Source: Acidobacteriota bacterium
Lineage (GTDB): Bacteria; Acidobacteriota; Terriglobia; Acidiferrales; UBA7541
Length of the DNA stretch: 51,064 nucleotides
Assembly (NCBI GenBank): GCA_021788095.1
Contig: JAJYLB010000030.1
Span: 1-51,064, forward strand
Direction: 5' to 3'
Shown: piece by piece, positions 33,567 through 40,996 of the stretch
Layout of the letters: each line of letters starts with the position of its first letter
Position numbering within the stretch: position 1 is the stretch's first letter
Translations under genes and position numbers: made by a program
Notes under the pieces: generated by a model
Seen by the model: the letters and a program-made list of their open reading frames with translations, nothing else
What the model was told of the DNA's origin: nothing
Databases searched by the model: none

Positions 33567-34949
33567 CTAGACGCCGTCGCGCGGCATGTTGTTTCTGACG
33601 AAGTCCATATCTTGCGTGGGCACCGAATCGCATTCGAGAGCGATCGTGGTGGCCGGGTGGTCGGGAGCCCCGACGGGCAGGCCGGTGATGCGCGCGCGAA
33701 AGCGGTTCTGCTCGAATTTCAACTCCTGCCCGGTGGCGAAAAAGCGCGCGGATTTCACTTTGGCCGTCAAGCCGCCGATCGCGACGTATTCCCCGGGCCA
33801 GAAGTGCACGTGCATAAAGAGCGTGTTTCCCTTGCGGGTGAAGCTGGCGTAGGTGGAGCGCGTAACCTGGCACGGATCGGATTCGTAGATGGTTTCGCCG
33901 TTGCGCGCCATCCACCGGCCGACTTCACTCAGGATGCGAACCGATTTCTGCGGCACCGTGCCGTCGTACCGCGGGCCGATATTGAGCAGGTAATTGCCGC
34001 CGTCGCGAACGCAGGCGATCAGGTTGCGAACGATGGTTTTGGCGGTCTTCCAGTTGTCGTCGGCGCGCTGGTAGCCCCAGCTATCGTTCATCGTCATGCA
34101 AGTTTCCCAGGCCTGGCCGCCCTTCGATGCCTGGATGTGCTGTTCGGGCGTCGAAAAGTCGCCGGGGAGCTTGTTGCGATTGTTCACGACGATCTCCGGC
34201 TGAAGCTTGAAGACCATTCGGTTCATCTCCACCGACTCCCACTGCTCGGCGGTAAGCGGCCAGGCAACGTCGTACCACAGCACGTCGATCTTCCCGTAAT
34301 TCGACATGAGCCGGTGAATCAGGCCGTGTGTGTATTCGACGAACCGCTTCCGGGCCGCTTCGTCGGTGGCGCAGCGGGCGCCATCGGGATGATGCCAATC
34401 CATCAGGGAGTAATAGAAACCGACGCGCAGGCCCTCGGCGCGCGCCGCTTCGACGTATTCCCGAACCAAATCGCGGCCGGGGGCGTGCTTGGGGGCGCAA
34501 TAGTCGGTGAGCCCCGTGGCGTCGAAATTGCAAAAGCCCTCGTGGTGTTTCGTGGTCCACACCATGTATCTCTGGCCGGCTTGCTTGGCAAGCCGGGCCC
34601 AGAAGCGGGCGAAGCCGGGCTTCGGATCGTACACGTTGTTGAGCGGGGCGTACTCGCGAACGGGGATGGCTTCGTCTTCCATCACCCATTCGTGCCTGCC
34701 CAGCACGCTGTAGAGGCCCATATGGATGAACATGCCGAACTTGGCCGCGCGCCACCACTCCATGCGCTGCGCGCGCGTGGCTTCCTCCCTCGCCAATTCA
34801 GCTTGCTCGGCCGCGCCGGGTTGCTGGCCCGCGGGCGTCGGCTCCGTTAGTGGTGGGAGGATCGAGCCCGGCCCGAGCGCTGCCGCTCCCGCCAGAGTTG
34901 CTCCGGCACCCTTCAGTAAATCGCGCCGCGTAATTCCGTTTTCCGACAT
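33567..34949 (-). CDS. GH29 alpha-L-fucosidase with Tat signal
   Basis: A 460-residue fucosidase. A twin-arginine signal (ITRRDLLKGAGATLAG) indicates folded export through Tat. The catalytic barrel has the family start WWRAAKFGMFIHMGLYS, the WTTKHHEGFCNFD strand, GFYYSLMDWHHPD, and the nucleophile in DVLWYD (about residue 227). LLNIGPRYDGTVP and the C-terminal beta domain follow. It releases terminal L-fucose from oligosaccharides in the periplasm, where FucP can import it. GAGGAGG precedes the ATG. It lies between the mutarotase and the GH105 gene in the operon, and supplies the substrate for the pathway encoded upstream. Confidence 0.93.
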   Translation of the reverse strand: MSENGITRRDLLKGAGATLAGAAALGPGSILPPLTEPTPAGQQPGAAEQAELAREEATRAQRMEWWRAAKFGMFIHMGLYSVLGRHEWVMEDEAIPVREYAPLNNVYDPKPGFARFWARLAKQAGQRYMVWTTKHHEGFCNFDATGLTDYCAPKHAPGRDLVREYVEAARAEGLRVGFYYSLMDWHHPDGARCATDEAARKRFVEYTHGLIHRLMSNYGKIDVLWYDVAWPLTAEQWESVEMNRMVFKLQPEIVVNNRNKLPGDFSTPEQHIQASKGGQAWETCMTMNDSWGYQRADDNWKTAKTIVRNLIACVRDGGNYLLNIGPRYDGTVPQKSVRILSEVGRWMARNGETIYESDPCQVTRSTYASFTRKGNTLFMHVHFWPGEYVAIGGLTAKVKSARFFATGQELKFEQNRFRARITGLPVGAPDHPATTIALECDSVPTQDMDFVRNNMPRDGV

Positions 34950-34992
34950 GGATGTCCTCCTCGAGATGGAATTTCGAGAGTCGTTGGCCGTC

Positions 34993-35331
34993 TCACGCCT
35001 CCAGCTTGAAGATCCGCTCCATCAGCAGCCACTTCTCGCCCGGCCGGGCTTGCGGCAGCGGCTCCTGGAACTTCCACATCAGTTCCTCCCATTCCCGAAC
35101 TTTCGGATTGGCGAGGTCTGCTTGCGCCTTGGCTTCGAGAGAAAATTCCGGGCCCGCGTCCAAAATCATGAAGAGCCGCGTGCCCAGCAGATAGATCTCC
35201 AGGTCCTCGACGCCCGCACCCTTGATGCTCCGGATGATTTCCGGCCAGACGCTCTCGTGGTGGCGCTTGTACTCGGCGATGAGGACGGGATCGTCCTTGA
35301 GATCGAGCGCGAAGCAGTAGCGGCGTCTCAT
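34993..35331 (-). CDS. L-rhamnose/L-fucose mutarotase (RhaM-like)
   Basis: A 112-residue protein of the L-rhamnose mutarotase family. RRYCFALDLKDDPVLIAEYK, then HHESVWPEII with the catalytic His, EIYLLGTRLFMILD, and the closing PGEKWLLMERIFKL match this dimeric alpha/beta barrel. It interconverts alpha and beta anomers of the sugar so that the dehydrogenase gets the right one. Within a fucose operon the substrate is most likely L-fucose. Its ATG overlaps the FucP stop (ATGA). A longer open frame reaches 36387, but that part is only the shadow of fucP. Confidence 0.9.
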   Translation of the reverse strand: MRRRYCFALDLKDDPVLIAEYKRHHESVWPEIIRSIKGAGVEDLEIYLLGTRLFMILDAGPEFSLEAKAQADLANPKVREWEELMWKFQEPLPQARPGEKWLLMERIFKLEA

Positions 35332-36677
35332 GATCCCTCCCACTCCGCGCCGGCGAGCGCCGGCTGCTCGGACGGATTCCCCGCCGGCCGGTATCCCCGC
35401 AGCGCGAAATAGAGGATGTAAAGATAGCAGAGGAGCGGCACCACGAAGGCCACCTGGATGTTCGTGGCGTCGGAGATGCGGCCCATGATGGCCGGAAAGA
35501 TGGCGCCGCCGATGATGGCCATCACCAGCAGCGAGGACCCGCGCTGGGTGAGCGGGCCGAGGTTCTTGATGCTGAGAGCGAAGATCGTCGGGAACATGAT
35601 CGAATGGAAGAAGCCGATCAGCACCACCGCCCATACGGGCACGATTCCCGATCCGACCAGGGCGATGGTGACGCAAGCGAGGCTGCCGAAGGTGAAGGCG
35701 GAGAGCAGACGCGGCGGCGCGATCTTCTTCATCAACGCCGAACCGCCAAAGCGCCCCAGCATGAACCCGACTTGGTGACCGACCAGGTAGTACGCGGCCA
35801 AGCGCGCCGTCATGCCCGGAACGGTGTGCTGGGCGAAGCGGATGACGAAGCTGGCCACGCCGACCTGCGCGCCGACGTAGAAAAACTGGGCTAAAACGCC
35901 TTTCAACAGATGCCGATGCGCGAAAATGCCGCCGGCCGGCTGGGCGGCCGCGGTAGCTTCGCCGGCCTTGGCAGGTCTCTTGCGGGCGACGTCGGGCAAA
36001 TGTGCGAGAAAGATCAGGACGGCCATCACGAGAAAGATGCCCGCAATGCCGAAGTAAGGCAGCCGGGCGGAGCCGGCTACCGCCGCGCGGTAGGAGTGCG
36101 CCTGTGCCGCGCTCAGCGCGGCGAGCGGCGCGGAAGGGCGCGGTACACGGGTGAGAATGAATTCGCGCCCGAGGAGCGGGGCCGTCACCGCGCCTACCGC
36201 GTTGAACGATTGCGCGAAGTTGAGCCGGCGCTCCGCGCTGCCCGCAGGCCCCAGGATCGTGACGTAGGGATTCGAGGCCACTTCGAGGAAGCTTTGGCCG
36301 CAGGCCATCACGAACAGCGCCACCAGGAAAAAGCGATACAGCCCGATGGCCGACGCCGGAAGAAAGAGCAGCGCTCCGCCCGCGCACAACAGCAGCCCGG
36401 TCAGGATCCCCCGCTTGTACCCGATTCGCTCCATCAGCCAGCCCGCGGGGAACGCGGCGAGGAAGTAGCCGCCGAAGAATGCCACCTGGATGAAAGAGGA
36501 TTGGAAGTCGGTGAGGCCGAACGCGAGCTTCATGCGGGGAATCAGCACGTCGTTCAGATTCACTCCCAGGGCCCAGAGAAAGAAGAGGCTCGTGATCAGG
36601 GTGAGGGGCAGCAGAAACCGCCGCTCCGTGAGCGGGGCCGAGAGCCTTCGGGCAGATTGCGCGGAGGGAAAGGCCAT
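35328..36677 (-). CDS. fucP: L-fucose:H+ symporter (FucP family, MFS)
   Basis: A 449-residue membrane protein with 12 predicted segments. It opens LITSLFFLWALGVNLNDVLI, typical of FucP-type sugar porters, and has FFGGYFLAAFPAGWLMERIG, the family signature between segments 2 and 3. The acidic residue equivalent to FucP Glu135 is kept in SFLEVASNPYVTILGP. The longer cytoplasmic loop between halves contains RKRPAKAGEAT. ATG at 36677 was chosen (8 bases after the SDR gene); the frame runs to 36965 but overlaps the SDR. It imports L-fucose released by the GH29 enzyme. A related hexose cannot be excluded. Confidence 0.88.
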   Translation of the reverse strand: MAFPSAQSARRLSAPLTERRFLLPLTLITSLFFLWALGVNLNDVLIPRMKLAFGLTDFQSSFIQVAFFGGYFLAAFPAGWLMERIGYKRGILTGLLLCAGGALLFLPASAIGLYRFFLVALFVMACGQSFLEVASNPYVTILGPAGSAERRLNFAQSFNAVGAVTAPLLGREFILTRVPRPSAPLAALSAAQAHSYRAAVAGSARLPYFGIAGIFLVMAVLIFLAHLPDVARKRPAKAGEATAAAQPAGGIFAHRHLLKGVLAQFFYVGAQVGVASFVIRFAQHTVPGMTARLAAYYLVGHQVGFMLGRFGGSALMKKIAPPRLLSAFTFGSLACVTIALVGSGIVPVWAVVLIGFFHSIMFPTIFALSIKNLGPLTQRGSSLLVMAIIGGAIFPAIMGRISDATNIQVAFVVPLLCYLYILYFALRGYRPAGNPSEQPALAGAEWEGS

Positions 36678-36685
36678 CCAGTCTC

Positions 36686-37462
36686 CTACGTCAACGCCCT
36701 GTCCAAGTGGACGTAGCCGCCATCGACGAACAGGAACTGTCCCGTGGTGTGCCCGGCCTGGGGCGAAAGCAGGAAGAGCGTGGTCGCGGCGACCTCTTCC
36801 GTCTTCGTCATCCGCTTGCCAAGAGGTATGCGGGCGACAATCGACCGCAGCTTTTCCTGGGGATCCGTGAATCCGGCGAGCCACCGCTGGTAGAGCGGAG
36901 TCATCACTTCGGCGGGGATGACGGCGTTGACCCGGACGCCCGCCGGAAGCAGCTCGGCTGCCCACTCCCGAGTCAGGGCCAGGATTCCGCCCTTGGCCGC
37001 CGCATAGCCGGAAGTGTTTCCCTGGCCGGTGAGCGCCACCTTCGATGCAATATTGACGATCGCGCCGCGGGAGCGCGTGAGGGCGGGGAGGGCGTAGTGC
37101 GTCACGTCGTAATAATGGAGCAAGTTGCGCCGGAGCGACTCCCGAAACCGCTCGGGCGTGCCCCGCTCGAGCCCAACGGAGTCGTTCGTTCCGGCATTAT
37201 TCACTAGGCCGTCGAGCCGGCCGAAGAATTCCACAGAACGGGTTACCGCCTCGCGGCATTGCTCCGGCTCCGCCAAGTCCGCGGCCACGAACCGGGCGCG
37301 GTCGATACCGATCTCCTCGAGCAAGGCGCCGCCGGCCCGCTCGTCGCGGTCCACGATGATGGGAACGGCCTGCTCGGCGGCCGCCGCGCGGCAGATCGCC
37401 GCTCCGATCCCCTGGGCGCCGCCGGTGACGAGCACGACCTTCCCGCTAAGTTGCAAGTCCAT
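36686..37462 (-). CDS. L-fucose dehydrogenase-like SDR
   Basis: A 258-residue short-chain dehydrogenase. The NAD(P) site is TGGAQGIG, NNAGT follows at about 90, and the catalytic Ser-Tyr-Lys set lies in NIASK and SGYAAAK. The C-terminus ends in LFVDGGYVHLDR. Its overall pattern resembles the L-fucose dehydrogenases of the oxidative pathway (FucX type), which turn L-fucose into L-fucono-1,5-lactone. This fits the next gene in function, the lactonase, which lies upstream with a 17-base overlap. The exact sugar is inferred from operon content, since SDRs with similar motifs act on many substrates. Confidence 0.8.
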   Translation of the reverse strand: MDLQLSGKVVLVTGGAQGIGAAICRAAAAEQAVPIIVDRDERAGGALLEEIGIDRARFVAADLAEPEQCREAVTRSVEFFGRLDGLVNNAGTNDSVGLERGTPERFRESLRRNLLHYYDVTHYALPALTRSRGAIVNIASKVALTGQGNTSGYAAAKGGILALTREWAAELLPAGVRVNAVIPAEVMTPLYQRWLAGFTDPQEKLRSIVARIPLGKRMTKTEEVAATTLFLLSPQAGHTTGQFLFVDGGYVHLDRALT

Positions 37463-38279
37463 AGAAGCGCGCCGCGTTTAGATGGAATACCTTTTCCCGT
37501 TCGGGCTGCGGGAGTTCCTCTGTATACTCCCGGATGATCCGCACGACTTTGGCGTAGCCGGCCGCCAGCAGGCAGACCGGCCAGTCGGAGCCAAACATCA
37601 AGCGGCTGGTGCCGAAGCATTCGAAAACGACGTCCAGATACGGCTGGAGGTCCGCGGCCCGCCACCGGCTCCAATCCGCTTCGGTCACCAGCCCCGAAAG
37701 CTTGCATATCACGTTAGGCTGAGCCGCCAGTTGCCGGATTTCCCGCTCCCACGCGTCAATTTCCCCCGCTTGAATGCTGGGCTTCGCCATGTGGTCGAGC
37801 GCGAATTTCTGGCCCGGACACCTGGCCGCCAACTCCGTGGCGGCGGGAAGCTGCCTGGGGTAGATCAGGAGGTCGTAAGTAAATCCAAACCTTTCGAGTT
37901 CGCCGATACCGCGCAGGAAATCCGGCCGGACCAGGAAACGATCGTCGCTTTCCGCCTGCACGATATGGCGGAATCCCCGGAGCTTGGGGAACCGCGAGAA
38001 AAATTCCAGCCGTTCCGGCAGGCGGTCGGACCGGAGATCCACCCAGCCCACGACCGCGAGAATGAATCCATGCCGCTCGGCCAGATCGAGCAGAAACAGG
38101 GTTTCCTGCTCGGACTGATCGGCCTGAACGGCGATCGAACTGGCGACCCCGTTCGCGCCCAGCTCCGCTGCCAAGTGCTCGGGGAGGAAATCGCGCCGGA
38201 GCGCGGCCATCCGGTCGGTGATCCAACCGTCGCGCGTGGCCGAGTAGCGCCAGAAATGTTGATGCGAATCGATGATCAT
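37446..38279 (-). CDS. Amidohydrolase-family L-fucono-lactonase
   Basis: A 277-residue metal-dependent hydrolase of the amidohydrolase_2 group. DSHQHFW near the start gives the first metal ligands, GFRHIVQAE and LDHMAKP supply further His, and FGSDWPVC holds the catalytic Asp. These are the marks of L-fuconolactone and related sugar lactonases (COG3618). It opens L-fucono-1,5-lactone to L-fuconate. GGAGAG lies just before the ATG. It overlaps the dehydrogenase gene by 17 bases, so the lactone is made and opened by coupled proteins. Confidence 0.85.
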   Translation of the reverse strand: MIIDSHQHFWRYSATRDGWITDRMAALRRDFLPEHLAAELGANGVASSIAVQADQSEQETLFLLDLAERHGFILAVVGWVDLRSDRLPERLEFFSRFPKLRGFRHIVQAESDDRFLVRPDFLRGIGELERFGFTYDLLIYPRQLPAATELAARCPGQKFALDHMAKPSIQAGEIDAWEREIRQLAAQPNVICKLSGLVTEADWSRWRAADLQPYLDVVFECFGTSRLMFGSDWPVCLLAAGYAKVVRIIREYTEELPQPEREKVFHLNAARFYGLAT

Positions 38280-38328
38280 CGCTCTCCGGCCGGCGGATTG
38301 GCGAAAGACGGCGCGGGGGAGGCCGGCC

Positions 38329-39129
38329 TCAGCCGCGGAGCCTCAAGAAGCCGCCGTCAATCGGGAAATCCGAGCCGGTAATGAAATCCGCCTCGTCGGA
38401 ACAGAGAAACAAGGCGAGCCAAGCCACCTCGCGCGGCTCGCCCATGCGTCCGATCGGCTGGCTGCGGGAGAGCCGGTCGAACATTTCCTGCTCGCGGCCC
38501 GGATAGTTCCGCCGGAGGAAACCGTCGACAAACGGCGTGTGCACGCGGGCGGGGGAGATGCAGTTGCACCGGATGCCATCGGCCAGATAGTCCTTGGCCA
38601 CCGAGTAGGTCATGGCGACGATGGCGCCCTTGGTCATCGAATAGGCGAAGCGGTCGGCGAGTCCCGCCGTCGCGGCGATCGAGGCGAGGTTCAAGATCAC
38701 GCCCCCGCCGCGGGCTTTCATCGGGCCAATGGCAGCCTTCATGCAAAGGTAGAAGCCTTTGACGTTGACTTCAAAAAGCCGCAGGAAATCCTCTTCGGTC
38801 GTGCCGTCGAGATTGCCGATATGCGAAATTCCGGCGTTGTTGACGAGGATGTGGAATGGCCCGCGTCCGGCCAGCTCGCCGAACACCGCTTCCACGCGGT
38901 CGTGGCGCGAGACGTCGCACTCGAAGCACTCGGCGTTCCCTCCGCGCGCGACAATCTGCCGCGCCACCTCTTGCCCACGCGGCACGTCGATATCGAGAAT
39001 CCGCACGCAGGCGCCCTGTGCGGAGAAGAGCAGGGCGATTTCTTTGCCGATTCCACTGGCGCCGCCGGTGACGATCGCCACTTTTCCGTCCAGGCGCAAA
39101 TCCGGAGAATGATCGTTCTCGCTTCTCAG
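38329..39129 (-). CDS. SDR, probable 2-keto-3-deoxy-L-fuconate dehydrogenase
   Basis: A short-chain dehydrogenase of about 266 residues. TGGASGIG binds the cofactor, NNAGISHIG follows, and ASIAATAG, AYSMTKG provide the Ser-Tyr-Lys set; FPIDGGFLRLRG closes the fold. In the oxidative L-fucose route an SDR oxidises 2-keto-3-deoxy-L-fuconate to the 2,4-diketo acid, which FAH-family hydrolases split. This is the likely role because such a hydrolase is encoded at 46349. No ATG or GTG fits. A CTG at 39129 overlaps the stop of the uxaA-type gene (CTGA), preceded by AGGGG; a TTG at 39099 is the alternative. Confidence 0.75.
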   Translation of the reverse strand: MRSENDHSPDLRLDGKVAIVTGGASGIGKEIALLFSAQGACVRILDIDVPRGQEVARQIVARGGNAECFECDVSRHDRVEAVFGELAGRGPFHILVNNAGISHIGNLDGTTEEDFLRLFEVNVKGFYLCMKAAIGPMKARGGGVILNLASIAATAGLADRFAYSMTKGAIVAMTYSVAKDYLADGIRCNCISPARVHTPFVDGFLRRNYPGREQEMFDRLSRSQPIGRMGEPREVAWLALFLCSDEADFITGSDFPIDGGFLRLRG

Positions 39130-40772
39130 AGTGACACCCCTCTCTTCCAGGGCAGGAAATCGTCCTGGCCCAGCGCTTCGGCGCGGGTCTGGCGTTCGCC
39201 ACCGGCCACTTGGAGGATCAGATCGAGAATCTCTTCCCCCATCCGCTCGATCGTGCTCTCGCCCGCGAGGATCGGGCCGGCATCGAAGTCGATGGCATCG
39301 CTCATCCGCCGAGCGAGGTCGGTATTGCTCGAAATCTTGATGACGGGAGCAATGGGGTTCCCCGTCGGGGTTCCCAGGCCCGTCGTGAACAAGACCACGT
39401 TCGCGCCCGCGCCCACTTGCGCGGTCACGCATTCGACGTCGTGCCCGGGGGTGCAGAGCAGATTCAACCCGGGAGTGACCGCGTACTCGGGATAATCGAG
39501 CACCGCGGTGACCGGCGACGTTCCACCCTTTTTCACCGCGCCCGCGGATTTCATGGCGTCGGTGAGCAATCCGTCGCGGATGTTTCCCGGCGAAGGATTC
39601 ATGTCGAAGCTGGACCGCACGGCGCGAGCCCGGCTGGCGTAATCGCGCATCAGGGTGACGAACCGCTCCGCCACCTCCGGCGAGGCGCTCCGGTCGATCA
39701 GCTCCTGTTCGACGCCGCACAACTCGGGAAATTCGGCCAGGACGGCGCGGCCGCCCAGCGCGACGACCAAGTCCGCCGTATGGCCGATGGCGGGGTTGGC
39801 GGAGACGCCCGAGAAGCCGTCCGAGCCGCCGCATTTCAGGCCGAGGCAAAGCTCGGACAACTCGGCCAGCGCGCGTCGCGCCCGGTTCGCTTCCACCAGC
39901 GCGAGAAATGTCTTGCGGACGGCCTGCTCGATCATGGCGGATTCGGACTGGCTTTTCTGCTGCTCGAAAATGAGGAGCGGCTTGTCGAAGCGGGGGTTCC
40001 GATCGCGCAAACGGTCGCGCAGCAGGGTAACCTGGGCGTGCTGGCATCCCAGGCTGAGGACGGTGCCGCCGGCGACGTTCGGGTGCTGGAGGTAGCCTGC
40101 GATCAGGCCGCAGAGGTTGTCGGCATCCTCCCGCGTGCCGCCGCAGCCGCCGCCGTGCGTCAGGAACTTGATTCCGTCCACGTTTTCGAAGAGCTTCGAG
40201 GCGCGCGGCGGGACCGCGCCACCCGTCTCCGGTTCATCGAGCGAACCCGTCATTCCCTCGCGGTACCAGCGCGCCAGCCGGGCAACTTGTCGGCGGTATT
40301 CCGGGGAAGGGGCGAATCCCAACTCTTCTTTGAAGGCCTGCTCGAGGACCTGAACGTTCCGATTCTCGCAGAACACCAGCGGAACAACGATCCAATAATT
40401 CCGCGTGCCCGTCTGGCCATCGGAGCGGCGATAGCCGAGGAAGGTGCGCCCGCGCCACTTCGAGGAGTCCGGAGGAGACCAACGGAACGACCGGGAACTC
40501 GCCTCGAAGCCCGTCGCGTCGTGACGAACGTTGCGCGTCGTCAGCCGTTCTCCTCTTCCCACGCGTTCGGTCGTTTGTCCCACGAGGATGCCATACATGA
40601 CGACGCGGCTTCCCGGCTCGAGGTCGCTCGAGGCGAATTTGTGCTTGGCCGGAACATCGCTGGCGAGGACGAACGTCTCGCCCGAATCCTCCACGCGCTC
40701 GCCCTTCCGCAGATCGGCTAGGGCGATCCGAACGTTGTCCCGGGGGTCGAGCCGGAGAATTCTGGTTGCCAT
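39126..40772 (-). CDS. UxaA-family dehydratase, probable L-fuconate dehydratase
   Basis: A 548-residue protein in which the N-terminal SAF domain (about 1-90, ILRLDPRDNVRIALADLRKG) is fused to the large UxaA C-domain. The second part has GYRRSDGQTGTRNYWIVVP, THGGGCGG, LSLGCQHAQ and LCLGLKCGGSDGFSG, all family hallmarks, with cysteines for an Fe-S or Fe site. UxaA enzymes dehydrate altronate; in Campylobacter fucose loci a split UxaA pair stands at this step. I therefore infer L-fuconate dehydration, replacing the enolase-superfamily enzyme common in other bacteria. ATG at 40772 was chosen since GGAG lies 9 bases before it; an in-frame ATG at 40787 lacks a site. Confidence 0.82.
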   Translation of the reverse strand: MATRILRLDPRDNVRIALADLRKGERVEDSGETFVLASDVPAKHKFASSDLEPGSRVVMYGILVGQTTERVGRGERLTTRNVRHDATGFEASSRSFRWSPPDSSKWRGRTFLGYRRSDGQTGTRNYWIVVPLVFCENRNVQVLEQAFKEELGFAPSPEYRRQVARLARWYREGMTGSLDEPETGGAVPPRASKLFENVDGIKFLTHGGGCGGTREDADNLCGLIAGYLQHPNVAGGTVLSLGCQHAQVTLLRDRLRDRNPRFDKPLLIFEQQKSQSESAMIEQAVRKTFLALVEANRARRALAELSELCLGLKCGGSDGFSGVSANPAIGHTADLVVALGGRAVLAEFPELCGVEQELIDRSASPEVAERFVTLMRDYASRARAVRSSFDMNPSPGNIRDGLLTDAMKSAGAVKKGGTSPVTAVLDYPEYAVTPGLNLLCTPGHDVECVTAQVGAGANVVLFTTGLGTPTGNPIAPVIKISSNTDLARRMSDAIDFDAGPILAGESTIERMGEEILDLILQVAGGERQTRAEALGQDDFLPWKRGVSL

Positions 40773-40911
40773 TCCGTCGGACTCCATGCGGGAAACTCGC
40801 GGCTACGCGGTCGCTCGCAGGGCGGCACGACCATTGTACGCAAACCGGCTCTCGCGCCCTACACCGGCGGAGCCGGCGCCGTTCCCGCTCGTTTTGCCTG
40901 GAAAACCGGAT

Positions 40912-40933
40912 CCCCTCCCGGCCGCGGGAGGGG
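40912..40933 (-). terminator. 9-bp stem hairpin between receptor gene and UxaA gene
   Basis: CCCCTCCCG and CGGGAGGGG are perfect inverted copies around a 4-base loop. On the minus strand the hairpin is followed after about 6 bases by TTTT. It lies between the TonB receptor stop and the uxaA-type gene. It could be a partial terminator or a 3' stabiliser that gives more receptor than enzyme message. Confidence 0.45.
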
Positions 40934-40996
40934 CCGCGCCCAGATCCGTCCCCTCACCCGCTTCCTGCTCCGCTCGAGCCAAGCCGGGGCACGGCA

